Positions 25,767 through 33,495 of a stretch of DNA of 64,000 nucleotides are shown one piece after another. The notes under the pieces were generated by a model. The model ran no database searches, was not told the DNA's origin, and saw only the letters and a list, made by a program, of their open reading frames with translations. Source of the stretch: Cnuibacter physcomitrellae (GTDB lineage Bacteria; Actinomycetota; Actinomycetes; Actinomycetales; Microbacteriaceae); assembly GCF_014640535.1 (NCBI RefSeq), contig NZ_BMHD01000001.1, forward strand, positions 2,110,214-2,174,213. The letters run 5' to 3'. The first letter of the stretch is position 1. Each line of letters starts with the position of its first letter. The position numbers and the translations under genes are program-made.

Positions 25767-25832
25767 TTTCGCCATACCCACGCTGTTTCGCCACGTCGAT
25801 CGGTGTGGCGGAACAGCGTGGGTATGGCGAAA
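25767..25832. repeat. 28-bp inverted repeat between convergent genes
   Basis: Arms 25767-25794 and 25805-25832 pair over 28 bp with one G-T pair and a 10-nt loop. The arm starts TTTCGCCATACCCACGCTG and carries TTTCGCCA twice. It fills the whole gap between lacI (+) and the MFS gene (-). It may terminate both, but the stem is unusually long and AT-richer than its surroundings. Confidence 0.8.
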
Positions 25833-25835
25833 GCA

Positions 25836-27092
25836 TCAGAGGGAACGCTGCGCCGGCTCGGGCACCTGCTGCTCGGGCGTGGCAGGAAGCTCAGGTGAGA
25901 GCCCACCCGTCGGGAGGACGGGGCCGCGGCGACGGGCGTAGGCGGTGAGGAAGAAGACGAGGGCGAGGGCGGTCACGACCGCGCCGGCGATCGGGAGGGC
26001 GACGGGCCCACCCAGGGACAGTGCGGCGGTGCCGAGCGGCGGAGCCACGGCGATGCCCACGTACATCGCGGTCGAGTACCAGCCCAGGGTGAGCGCGGCG
26101 GAGTCCGGGTCCACGCTCACGAGCCGGTGCTGCACGGGGATCGCGATCGCGAAGGCGGCCACGCCCCAGACCGCGAACACCACGACGGAGGCGACGAAGG
26201 ACGACTCCACGAACGTGAGCACGGCGAGCGCCGCGACCTGTCCGCCCAGCGCCACGATCGCGGTGAGCCGGCTGCCGATCCGGTCGGTCGCCGGGCCGGC
26301 GACCAGGTTGCCGACGACCCCCGCGCCGCCGTAGCTGAGCAGCAGGACCGCGAGCAGCGCCCCGGAGCCGCCCGTCGCCTCGGCCGTGACGGCCGAGCTG
26401 AAGATGTACACCACGTTGAACCCGGCGATCATCAGGAACGTGGTCGCCAGCAGGGCGAGGATGCGCGGCTCCGCCAGCGGGGCGAGCCGCCGACGCAGGG
26501 AGATGGCGGCGGACACCGGCAGCCCGCGGACCACGAGCGGGATCAGGACGACCAGCACCGCGGCGACGCCCACCAGGATCCACATCGGGGTCCGCCACCC
26601 GGCCGCTCCCCCGAGCGCCGTGCCGAACGGCGATCCGACCGCGGTGGCGAGCGTGAAGCCCGCACCGACGAGAGCGAGCGCCTGCCCGCGTCGTTCGGGC
26701 CGTGCGAGGAGGGCCGCGGAGGCGGTGGCCGTCGGGACGAGCGCCGCCCCGCCGAGACCGGAGAGCGTGCGACCGGCGATGAACCAGCCGACGGAGTCGC
26801 TGGACGCCGCGACGGCGGTGCCGAGCGCGAAGACGGCCAGTCCGGCAGCCATGAGCACGGCTCGGGGCACTCGGGCGAGCGTGATGGACACCAGAGGGGA
26901 GATGACCGCGACGACGACGGCGTAGCTGGTGATGGAGTAGCTGACCTCGGTCGGGGAGACGCCGAGGTCGGCGGCGATGTCGGGCAGGAGCCCGGCGATC
27001 ACGAAGGCGTTGGTGCCCACGACGAACATCGCGAGGGCCAGGAGGAGCAGCTTCGGGAGGGATGTGCGGTACGATCGTTCGATCGATGTCAT
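25836..27092 (-). CDS. MFS transporter (DHA1/AraJ-like exporter)
   Basis: 418 aa, twelve predicted TM helices. Motif A of drug:H+ antiporters is replaced by VSITLARVPRAVLMAAGL; the GPATDRIGSRLTAI loop lies between TM8 and 9. It resembles sugar-efflux/chloramphenicol-resistance (Cmx/AraJ) transporters: FVVGTNAFVIAGLLPDIA at the start and a conserved AGRTLSGLGGAALVPTA. ATG 27092 is 6 nt after the -10 TACCTT of a near-consensus promoter. It is divergent from an ArsR-type regulator and probably repressed by it. Substrate unknown. Confidence 0.88.
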   Translation of the reverse strand: MTSIERSYRTSLPKLLLLALAMFVVGTNAFVIAGLLPDIAADLGVSPTEVSYSITSYAVVVAVISPLVSITLARVPRAVLMAAGLAVFALGTAVAASSDSVGWFIAGRTLSGLGGAALVPTATASAALLARPERRGQALALVGAGFTLATAVGSPFGTALGGAAGWRTPMWILVGVAAVLVVLIPLVVRGLPVSAAISLRRRLAPLAEPRILALLATTFLMIAGFNVVYIFSSAVTAEATGGSGALLAVLLLSYGGAGVVGNLVAGPATDRIGSRLTAIVALGGQVAALAVLTFVESSFVASVVVFAVWGVAAFAIAIPVQHRLVSVDPDSAALTLGWYSTAMYVGIAVAPPLGTAALSLGGPVALPIAGAVVTALALVFFLTAYARRRGPVLPTGGLSPELPATPEQQVPEPAQRSL

Positions 27093-27113
27093 ACGATGAA
27101 GGTACGACATCGT
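27083..27113. promoter_or_regulatory. Candidate ArsR-family operator
   Basis: TCGATGTCATAC and GTACGACATCGT form an inverted repeat (10 of 12 pairs), flanked by extra CGTTCGAT copies. It overlaps the -10 box and start of the MFS gene, so occupancy would block MFS transcription. Confidence 0.55.
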
Positions 27114-27127
27114 TCGATGGTTGTCAA
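27099..27127 (-). promoter_or_regulatory. Near-consensus promoter of the MFS gene
   Basis: Minus strand: TTGACA (27122-27127), 17 bp, TACCTT (27099-27104), then 6 nt to the ATG at 27092. A sigma-A-type promoter giving a leaderless transcript. Confidence 0.75.
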
Positions 27128-27141
27128 ACAATAGGTGCTCC

Positions 27142-27465
27142 ATGTCCGATCCCTACCCGTCCCCTCCCATCGAGGAGGTCGAGCTCGTCGAGGTGCTCCG
27201 GACCCTGGGCGACCCCATCCGGCTGCAGATCGTGCGCGTGCTCTCCGACGGCGAGCCGCACTCGAAGCACGCCGACGACTGGGGGTTCGACGTGCAGAAG
27301 TCGACGCTGTCGCACCACTTCAAGGCCCTCCGCGAGGCGGGGGTGACGCGCACGATCGTCAGCGGACGCACCCATGCGATCCAGCTGCGCCGCGCCGAGC
27401 TCGACGCCCGCTTCCCGGGCCTGATCGACGCCGTGCTCGCCTCCCCGCCGCCGCCGACCGCGTAG
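27142..27465 (+). CDS. ArsR-family winged-helix regulator
   Basis: 107 aa. A compact winged HTH: LVEVLRTLGDPIRLQIVRVL (helices 1-2), then a divergent linker (EPHSKHADDWGFDVQ) and the recognition helix KSTLSHHFKALREAGV with the beta-wing RTIVSGRTHAIQL. No CxC metal site is seen, so it is not a classical metal sensor. It is divergent from the MFS exporter, with an operator-like repeat between. A start at ATG 27142 suits the domain boundary. Confidence 0.88.
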   Translation: MSDPYPSPPIEEVELVEVLRTLGDPIRLQIVRVLSDGEPHSKHADDWGFDVQKSTLSHHFKALREAGVTRTIVSGRTHAIQLRRAELDARFPGLIDAVLASPPPPTA

Positions 27466-27617
27466 CTCCGGACGAGGACGGTCATCCCGGCCGAGGTGAG
27501 ACCCCGACGCAAAGAAAACGCGCGGATCCTGCGACCAGACGCAACGGATGCTCGGTGAAGGCCACACTCGCGCGAAGAGTCGTCCGTAGGCTCGAGAGCG
27601 ACGATTGGAGGTTCACC

Positions 27618-29036
27618 ATGTCCGCATCCGCACGCATCACCACCACCGCCCCCGCTGCCGGGTCCGCCATCGTAGGAGAACCCGAGGTCGTCGAGGACGC
27701 CGCCCTGATCGCGCACCCCGCGTGGCAGGACCTCAAGGCCGCCGCCACCGCGTTCCAGACGTTCCAGGTGAAGGACGGGTCGATCCCCGAGGCGGAGGAC
27801 CACCCCGAGGCGGCACGGCTGCTCGCCCGCATCCGCGACGACGTGGCCGCGCTCGCCCCCGCCTTCCCCCACGACGCGGCGTACCTCGAGGCGCTCGACG
27901 ACGACCTCGCCGCCTGGGCCGAGGGCGGATTCGGGGTGCCCGACTTCCTCGAGTCGCTGGTCGCGTTCCAGCCGCAGCTCGACCGCCGAGACGGGGTCCG
28001 CCACCTCGTGGTGTTCCCCATGTACACGCAGAACGGCAGCAGCGACCGTCACCTCGAGGCCGTGCTGGTCGAGGTGATCTGGCCCGACTTCGTGGGCGAC
28101 CTCGAGGCCGGCGCCTTCTCGAACGCGCTGTTCCTCCCCATCCGGTTCCTCGACTTCACCCCGGGGTACGACACCAACTCCGCGGTGCTGTTCCCGGAGT
28201 CGGTCGCCACCTCGAGCATCCCCGCCTACACCTGGGGTGCGATCTTCGCCGACCGCGAGGCGGCGCGCTTCCGACGTGTCGTGCGCACGGCGGCCGAGAT
28301 CACGCGACTCGACCTGCCCGCCGACGCCCTGCGGCTGCTCGACGACCAGACGCTCGCGGAGGAGACCTTCGTGATGTGGGACCTCATCCACGACCGCACG
28401 CACATGCGCGGGGACCTGCCGTTCGATCCGTTCATGATCAAGCAGCGCATGCCGTACTTCCTGTACTCCCTCGAGGAGCTCCGGTGCGACCTCACGGCGT
28501 TCCGGTCGGCGGTCGAGCTGGCTCGCGACCCGGAGACCGACGCGCTCCTGGCCGATCGGGCGCAGCTCGTGCAGTACGCGGTGCTGTTCGATCGGATCTT
28601 CCGGTTCGCCCTCACCGGGTCGCGCGTGCGCAACTACGACGGGCTCGGCGGTCAGCTGCTGTTCGCGTGGCTCCACCAGCGGGGCGTGCTGCACTGGACC
28701 GACACGAAGCTCACGATCGACTGGGCCGAGCTGCCGGATGCGGTCGTCGCCCTGGGCGACGCCATCGACGAGCTGTACTGGCGCTCCATCGACCGGCCGA
28801 AGACCGCGCACTGGCTGGCCGCCTACGAGCTGGTGTCGTCGACGCTCACCCCGCACCCGGCCTCCGTCTGGTCGCGCGGGGTCGACGCGCTCCCCGTGAG
28901 CGGGCCGCCGAAGGGCCTGACGGATGCCGTGCTCGACGACGAGTTCCCGCTCTCGATGTTCTACGAGGCGCTCGAGAAGAAGATGCGCGACACCGTCGAG
29001 TCCACCTCGGGAATCACCGGACGCGACGCCGCCTGA
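27618..29036 (+). CDS. DUF6421-family protein
   Basis: 472 aa, cytoplasmic, no signal or TM segment. It matches the actinobacterial DUF6421 family as I remember it: HPAWQDLKAAATAFQTFQVK, VRHLVVFPMYTQNGSSDRHL, FTPGYDTNSAVLFPESVA, MWDLIHDRTHMRGDLPFDPF and YDGLGGQLLFAWLHQRGVLH. The HDRTH-type motif and several conserved Asp/His suggest a metal site, but no function is known. ATG 27618 has GGAGG 6 nt upstream. The 150 bp in front hold no other gene. Confidence 0.8.
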   Translation: MSASARITTTAPAAGSAIVGEPEVVEDAALIAHPAWQDLKAAATAFQTFQVKDGSIPEAEDHPEAARLLARIRDDVAALAPAFPHDAAYLEALDDDLAAWAEGGFGVPDFLESLVAFQPQLDRRDGVRHLVVFPMYTQNGSSDRHLEAVLVEVIWPDFVGDLEAGAFSNALFLPIRFLDFTPGYDTNSAVLFPESVATSSIPAYTWGAIFADREAARFRRVVRTAAEITRLDLPADALRLLDDQTLAEETFVMWDLIHDRTHMRGDLPFDPFMIKQRMPYFLYSLEELRCDLTAFRSAVELARDPETDALLADRAQLVQYAVLFDRIFRFALTGSRVRNYDGLGGQLLFAWLHQRGVLHWTDTKLTIDWAELPDAVVALGDAIDELYWRSIDRPKTAHWLAAYELVSSTLTPHPASVWSRGVDALPVSGPPKGLTDAVLDDEFPLSMFYEALEKKMRDTVESTSGITGRDAA

Positions 29037-29042
29037 GCGGCC

Positions 29043-29106
29043 CCTCGAGCTCGAGCTGGCGGATCAGTCCCGCGCGGGACGGCTCCTGCGCAGCTCGAGC
29101 TCGAGG
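29043..29106. terminator. 16-bp inverted repeat at a convergent gene end
   Basis: CCTCGAGCTCGAGCTG (29043-29058) pairs perfectly with 29091-29106 across a 32-nt loop. The right arm is inside the last codons of the AraC gene (its ELELRR stretch). Probably a shared terminator. Confidence 0.5.
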
Positions 29107-29966
29107 ACGGCCGCCGACGAGAAGCCCCAGCGGTGGGCGACCCGGTCGTGGCTCTGAGTGGGATCGCGGTCGAGATCGGCGCGCGCCGCGTCGAGCCGCG
29201 CCCACGCGAGGTAGGCGCGTGGCGAGATGCCCTTCGGCGCGTGCGCACGGAAGACGTCCATGAGGTCGCGGACGGGCAGGCCCACGGCGTGGGCGACGTC
29301 GGCGACGGTGATGGGGAGCGACGCGAAGTCGTCGATGAAGCGCGTGGCGCCGCGGTAGGCGGCGTAGCGCGCCCGTGCCGCCAGGTGCCGTTCGGGCACC
29401 TCTCCGATCAGCCGGAACCCCTCCAGGACGGAGACCGCCAGCGCCCGGTAGACGAGAGCCCGCAGGGTCTCCGACTCGAGTCCGTCGCGGAGTCGCGCGG
29501 AGTCCTCCAGCAGCCGCGTCAGCGCGGCCGCCGACGGCGCCGACGCGGGACGCGGCCCGTCGAAGCGGACGTCGGCGCCGTCGATGCCGTAGACCATCGC
29601 CGCCGTCTCCCTCAGGGCGCCCACGTCGAGGGCCAGCGTATGGGCCTCGACGTCGACGATGTCGGCGATCAGGCGGTCGCCCGGCTGGAAGAGCGCAGGC
29701 TCCTCGCCGAGGGAGCCCGTGTCGCGACCCACCGTCCAGGTGTATCCGCCGACCGCGGTGGAGACGAGGATCTGCCCGAACTCGGCGTCGCATCCGTAGT
29801 GGCCGGCCATGGACGTCGTGCACACCGCGAAGCGCGCGTCGCCGACCATCCGCTCCGCGAAGCCACGGACGTCGCCGGCCAGCCGGATGTCGCCGTGGGT
29901 CTCGAGCAGCCAGCGTTCCGCGTGCTCGCCGTCGTCCGCGCGGAAGTCGGTGCGGAAGAACGTCAC
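29064..29966 (-). CDS. AraC-family transcriptional regulator
   Basis: 300 aa. Residues about 1-200 are a variable sensor domain (FRTDFRADDGEHAERWLLE, CDAEFGQILVSTAVGGYTW). The C-terminal 100 form the double HTH: ITVADVAHAVGLPVRDLMDVFRAH then GISPRAYLAWARLDAARADL and VAHRWGFSSAAVLELELRR. The second half is unusual: the typical F-G-x-x-S-x-F-x-R-x-F reads WGFSSAAVLELELRR. The start is GTG 29966. The DUF7882 gene lies upstream on the same strand. Target unknown. Confidence 0.82.
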   Translation of the reverse strand: MTFFRTDFRADDGEHAERWLLETHGDIRLAGDVRGFAERMVGDARFAVCTTSMAGHYGCDAEFGQILVSTAVGGYTWTVGRDTGSLGEEPALFQPGDRLIADIVDVEAHTLALDVGALRETAAMVYGIDGADVRFDGPRPASAPSAAALTRLLEDSARLRDGLESETLRALVYRALAVSVLEGFRLIGEVPERHLAARARYAAYRGATRFIDDFASLPITVADVAHAVGLPVRDLMDVFRAHAPKGISPRAYLAWARLDAARADLDRDPTQSHDRVAHRWGFSSAAVLELELRRSRPARD

Positions 29967-29997
29967 AGGGACGCCGTCACCCGGTGTCGCACTCGCC

Positions 29998-30354
29998 TCA
30001 CGACGTGCCGTGACCGGGAGGCCAGGCCCGGTTCTGGAGGTAGGTGCTCCCGCGGACGGGCACGCTCTTCTCGTCCATCACGATGAGCCCGGTCGAGCTG
30101 GCCGCAGACCGCGTGAGCAGCTCGATCCACTGCGGGTCGATGGCCGGCGCCCGACCGCCGTCGAACTTGAAGTAGACGGGCACGTGAGGCGACAGCCAGA
30201 TGGAGCTGCGGCCGCCGCCGCTCGCCACCGAATCGACCCACGACATGGACAGCCCCTCGGAGCGCCGCAGCCGGTTGATGATGACGACGTGGAGATGGGC
30301 GAGCGTCCGATCGTCGAACTCGATCGTCGCGCCGTCGTACAACATCACACCCAC
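29998..30354 (-). CDS. DUF7882 small protein (often mislabelled ATP-dependent DNA ligase)
   Basis: 118 aa. It matches a Microbacteriaceae-specific small family: ATIEFDDRTLAHLHVVIINR, LRRSEGLSMSWVDS, GRSSIWLSPHVPVYFKFDG, DPQWIELLTRSAASSTGLIV. In databases such proteins are often called 'ATP-dependent DNA ligase' through one partial match; there is no ligase motif KxDG. The start is GTG 30354 with GGAGG at 30362-30366, 7 nt upstream. Role unknown, but the family is a useful taxonomic marker. Confidence 0.78.
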   Translation of the reverse strand: MGVMLYDGATIEFDDRTLAHLHVVIINRLRRSEGLSMSWVDSVASGGGRSSIWLSPHVPVYFKFDGGRAPAIDPQWIELLTRSAASSTGLIVMDEKSVPVRGSTYLQNRAWPPGHGTS

Positions 30355-30416
30355 CGCAGAACCTCCTGCGACATTGTCATACGGTGGGCGCAGAGATCAT
30401 CCATCGGACGAAGGGG

Positions 30417-30445
30417 TTGACACAGGCCCTGCGTGGCATTAGGCA
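30417..30445 (+). promoter_or_regulatory. Promoter of the short AraC-type regulator
   Basis: TTGACA (30417-30422), 17 bp, TAGGCA (30440-30445). Transcription would start near 30452, which rules out the in-frame GTG at 30384 and supports a start at 30489. Confidence 0.65.
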
Positions 30446-30488
30446 TGGGACTCGCGGGCGATCCGACCGCGCGGCGGAAGGAGCCGAG

Positions 30489-31043
30489 GTGAGGGCATCC
30501 GAGGCGACGAGGTCGACTCTCGAGCGGGCCCTGACGCCCACGCAGCTCCGCGCCGTGGACGAGGGTCTGCTCGACACCGAGCAACGGGCGTCCTGGTCGA
30601 TCCTTCTCGAGCACACGACCCGCATCCTGGAGTCGTCCGCCAGCCCTGCGGTGACTGAGGCTCTGCTGTCGGCCATCCGCGTGGCCGCCGACGAGGCGCT
30701 GCCGTCGCCGGCTGCCCCGTCCGCTCACGTCAGGCTGGCGGTGGAGTTCATCGAGCGCCGCGCCGACGACGACATCTCGGTCGAGGACATCGCGACGGCG
30801 GCGGCGCTGTCGGTCCGCGGAGTGCAGAGCGCGTTCCGGCGCGAGCTCGACTCCACGCCTCTGCGGGTGCTGGCCGAGGTGCGGATGGCGCGGGTGCACC
30901 GCGACCTCGCCGAGGCCGCGCCGGGAGACGGGACCAGCGTGGCCTCGGTGATGACGCGGTGGCGGGTCGGCCACCAGGGCCGCTTCGCCCACGCGTACTC
31001 CGCCCGCTACGGCGAGTTCCCGCGCGACACCCTCGCCTCCTGA
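30489..31043 (+). CDS. AraC-type HTH regulator, short form
   Basis: 184 aa from GTG 30489, chosen because AAGGAG lies 5 nt upstream and a TTGACA-N17-TAGGCA promoter lies at 30417-30445. The C-terminal half is an AraC double HTH: HVRLAVEFIERRADDDISVE, IATAAALSVRGVQSAFRREL, STPLRVLAEVRMARVHRDL, then VASVMTRWRVGHQGRFAHAY with SARYGEFPRD. The usual N-terminal sensor is reduced to about 80 residues. This resembles proteins related to the C-terminal part of AraC-family activators of the 'AraC-binding-like' group. A longer start at 30384 (219 aa) is possible. Target unknown. Confidence 0.75.
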   Translation: MRASEATRSTLERALTPTQLRAVDEGLLDTEQRASWSILLEHTTRILESSASPAVTEALLSAIRVAADEALPSPAAPSAHVRLAVEFIERRADDDISVEDIATAAALSVRGVQSAFRRELDSTPLRVLAEVRMARVHRDLAEAAPGDGTSVASVMTRWRVGHQGRFAHAYSARYGEFPRDTLAS

Positions 31044-31078
31044 GGCGCCGCCAGGCCGCAGCGCGCGGAGGCGACGGC

Positions 31079-32014
31079 TCAGGGCACGCGGTGACCGGCG
31101 GCCCGGAAGAGCTCGTACCACTCGGGGCGGGTGAGCGGCACGTCGGAACCGAGCGCCGCATCCGCCACGCGCTGGGGAGTGGTGGTGCCGAGCACGACCT
31201 GCATCTGCGCCGGGTGGCGGGTGATCCACGCGGTCGCGATGGCCATGGCAGGCACGCCGTAGGCGGCGGCGAGCCTGTCGATCACGGCGTTGAGCTCGGG
31301 GAAGCGGTCGGAGTCGAGGAACACCCCGTCGAAGAAGCCGGCCTGGAACGGCGACCACGCCTGGATGGTGATGTCGTGCAGGCGGCAGTAGTCGACGATG
31401 CCGCCGCCGTCGATCGTGATCGACTGCTCCAGCCCGACCATGTTCGAGGCGACGCCCTGGGCGATGGTCGGCGAGTGCGTGATCGAGAGCTGCAGCTGGT
31501 TCGCGACCAGCGGCTGCGTGACGCTCTTCTTCAGGAGGTCGATCTGGCGCGGCGTGTGGTTGGAGACACCGAAGTACCGCACCTTCCCCGCGGCGTGGAG
31601 GTCGTCGAAGGCGCGGGCGACCTCGTCGGGCTCGACCAGCGCATCCGGACGGTGCAGCAGCAGGATGTCGACGTGGTCGGTGCCGAGCGCCTCGAGCGAG
31701 CCCTCGACCGACTCGACGAGGTGCTCGTAGGAGAAGTCGAAGTACGGTCCGTCCTTCACGATGCCGGCCTTGGTCTGGATGGTGACCGCGTCGCGCTCCG
31801 ACGGAGACAGCCGAAGCGCCTCGGCGAAGCGCCGCTCGCAGGCGTGGAGCGTGGGGCCGTAGATGTCGGCGTGGTCGAGGAAGTCGATCCCGGCGTCGCG
31901 AGCGGTGCGCACGAGCTCGCGCACCTCGTCGTCGGTCTTGTCGGCGATGCGCATCAGCCCCAGCACGACGTTCGGTGCGGTGATGTCGGTCCCGGGAAGC
32001 GTGAAGGTCCTCAT
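31079..32014 (-). CDS. Aldo/keto reductase (YdhF-like)
   Basis: 311-aa NADPH-dependent TIM-barrel oxidoreductase. Catalytic tetrad: DHADIYG (Asp and Tyr), the Lys in IQTKAGIV and the His in LLLHRPDAL. The cofactor region near the C-terminus is VVLGTTTPQRVADAA. Overall it is closest to the YdhF branch (FGVSNHTPRQIDLLKK, WSPFQAGFF). ATG 32014 has GGAGAG close upstream. Monocistronic; substrate unknown. Confidence 0.9.
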   Translation of the reverse strand: MRTFTLPGTDITAPNVVLGLMRIADKTDDEVRELVRTARDAGIDFLDHADIYGPTLHACERRFAEALRLSPSERDAVTIQTKAGIVKDGPYFDFSYEHLVESVEGSLEALGTDHVDILLLHRPDALVEPDEVARAFDDLHAAGKVRYFGVSNHTPRQIDLLKKSVTQPLVANQLQLSITHSPTIAQGVASNMVGLEQSITIDGGGIVDYCRLHDITIQAWSPFQAGFFDGVFLDSDRFPELNAVIDRLAAAYGVPAMAIATAWITRHPAQMQVVLGTTTPQRVADAALGSDVPLTRPEWYELFRAAGHRVP

Positions 32015-32101
32015 CTCTCCATCCTGGCCCCCTCTGCCGACACTCCCCCGCGCGTCGACGGGCCCAGCGCCCGCTCTCGGGCGCTAGCGCGGGTCGCCGG
32101 G

Positions 32102-33106
32102 TCAGCGGCAGGGGATCGACGACAGACGGGACGGATCGGGGGCGCCGCCCACCAGCGCGACGTTGTCGCATCCGACCGTGGTCGTCGCGCGGATCGAGCC
32201 CGGGGCGTCGACCGCGATCGCCCACCCGCCCTCTCCCACCTCGAAGGAGTTGGCCGTGAAGGAGTTGTCCGCCCCCAGGCCGTCGACGACCGAGTGGACC
32301 TGCGCGCCGTCGCGAGGGCTGCGGACCCCGGTGTTGCCCGTGATGAGCCAGCCGTCGCCCTTCACGTCCAACAGGGAGTCCGCCTCCGTCGTCCCGCCGC
32401 CGTCGAGCTCGTTGCCGCGGACCTCGCCGTCCGCAGTCCCCTCCTTGACGTCGATGGGCTCCGCCGTGACGTCGTGGATGCGGTTGCCCACGATCCGGTT
32501 GCGGTCGCTCGCGTCGGGCGCGCATCCGCTGATCTCGCACCAGTTCGACTCCGCGGATCCGACGTAGACGCCCTCGCCGAACTCCGGTCGACGGTGGCCC
32601 GTGCCCGACACGTCGTTGCTCTCGACGAGGTTGTCGCTGCTGCCCGCGCGGAGGTGGATCGCCTCGTCGCCGACCCCGTCGACGGACAGGCCGCTGAGGG
32701 TCGCGTGGGAGGTGGCGTCGAGCATGATCCCCTTCATCCCGCCGGTGACGCGGAAGCCGGTGAGGGTCCAATGGTCGGCACCGTCGAGGTGGAGGGTATA
32801 GCCGCGGTCCGTCGATCCGCCGTCGAGCACGCTGTCGGCGGTGCCGCAGAGGGTGATCGGCTCGGCGTCGCTGCCCGCGGCGGTCGCCTCGAACGTGCCC
32901 TCGTACCGGCCGGGCGCGAGCACGATCACGTCGCCGGGGGTCGCCTCCGCGAGCGCGGAGCGCAGCGCGCCCGCGTCGGCGACGACGTGCCCGTCCGGGC
33001 AGCCCGCCACCGCCGTCGGCGTCGGGGAGCCCGGCGCGCAGGCGCTGAGCGCGGCGACGAGCGCCACGCCCGCGGCGGCCGCGCACACGCGCCACACCCG
33101 GCTCAT
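32102..33106 (-). CDS. Right-handed beta-helix lipoprotein
   Basis: 334 aa. Residues 1-23 are a lipoprotein signal peptide with lipobox LSAC. The mature part has an AGALRSALAEATPGDVIVLAPGRYEGTF-like opening and then parallel beta-helix coils with N-ladder residues (DNLVESNDVSGTGH, RNRIVGNRIHDV, GNELDGGGTTEADSLLD). The fold is that of pectate lyases, alginate lyases and epimerases (PbH1/NosD). No catalytic residues can be assigned. It is divergent from a GT2 synthase and a second beta-helix protein, which suggests extracellular polysaccharide binding or modification. TACGCT (33117-33122) is a candidate -10. Confidence 0.82.
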   Translation of the reverse strand: MSRVWRVCAAAAGVALVAALSACAPGSPTPTAVAGCPDGHVVADAGALRSALAEATPGDVIVLAPGRYEGTFEATAAGSDAEPITLCGTADSVLDGGSTDRGYTLHLDGADHWTLTGFRVTGGMKGIMLDATSHATLSGLSVDGVGDEAIHLRAGSSDNLVESNDVSGTGHRRPEFGEGVYVGSAESNWCEISGCAPDASDRNRIVGNRIHDVTAEPIDVKEGTADGEVRGNELDGGGTTEADSLLDVKGDGWLITGNTGVRSPRDGAQVHSVVDGLGADNSFTANSFEVGEGGWAIAVDAPGSIRATTTVGCDNVALVGGAPDPSRLSSIPCR

Positions 33107-33495
33107 CCGCACCACGTCAGCGTAGTTCGCCGCACGCTCGACACCGAAACTGCCGGAGTCCCCCAAATACCGCGCCGCTCGCCCGAATCCGGTGTCGAAG
33201 CGGCGCGACCACGCGCGGTCAGCGGTCGCTCGTCACGGGAGACGCGCAAGCTCGGCGGATATGGCGTCGCTTCGCCGTATCCCGTGACGAGCGACGCGGA
33301 TCGGGGCGATCGCCGCCCAGTGCGGTGGCGCGAGGCCCCCCCGAAACGGGGCGCGCGGGCGCGGTGCCGCCGCCACTAGGGTGGGGACGCTCCATCCGGC
33401 ACACGGCGAGTCACCCGCTCGCACGCCCGGCGGGTCCCCCTCCGCCGCCGCGCCGGCGACCCGAATCCGCCTGCTGGAAGGCAGCCCGCCCGCGC
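33107..33495. other. 389-bp divergent intergenic region
   Basis: No credible gene. It holds the promoter of the beta-helix lipoprotein (TACGCT, minus strand), two inverted repeats (CGCGCCGCT/AGCGGCGCG near 33170-33206 and the 16-bp pair at 33225-33295) and a TAGGGT -10 candidate (33377-33382) for the GT2 operon, giving a leader of about 105 nt. Confidence 0.6.
33225..33295. repeat. Nested inverted repeat
   Basis: The outer arms GTCGCTCGTCACGGGA (33225-33240) and 33280-33295 match over 16 bp. Between them GGATATGGCG pairs with CGCCGTATCC (one G-T). The two stems share bases near 33280, so they are mutually exclusive in part, as in a switch. It lies in the leader/promoter region between divergent genes. 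Confidence 0.7.

Noticed and set aside
29998-30354. ATP-dependent DNA ligase
   Set aside because: Database names for this small family suggest a ligase, but there is no KxDG lysine motif and the protein is only 118 aa.
30384-30488. N-terminal extension of the short AraC-type regulator from GTG 30384
   Set aside because: A consensus promoter lies inside this stretch, and a ribosome site precedes GTG 30489.
30345-33095. A 916-codon minus-strand frame
   Set aside because: Overlaps the aldo/keto reductase, HTH and beta-helix genes in other frames and is Arg-rich without domains.
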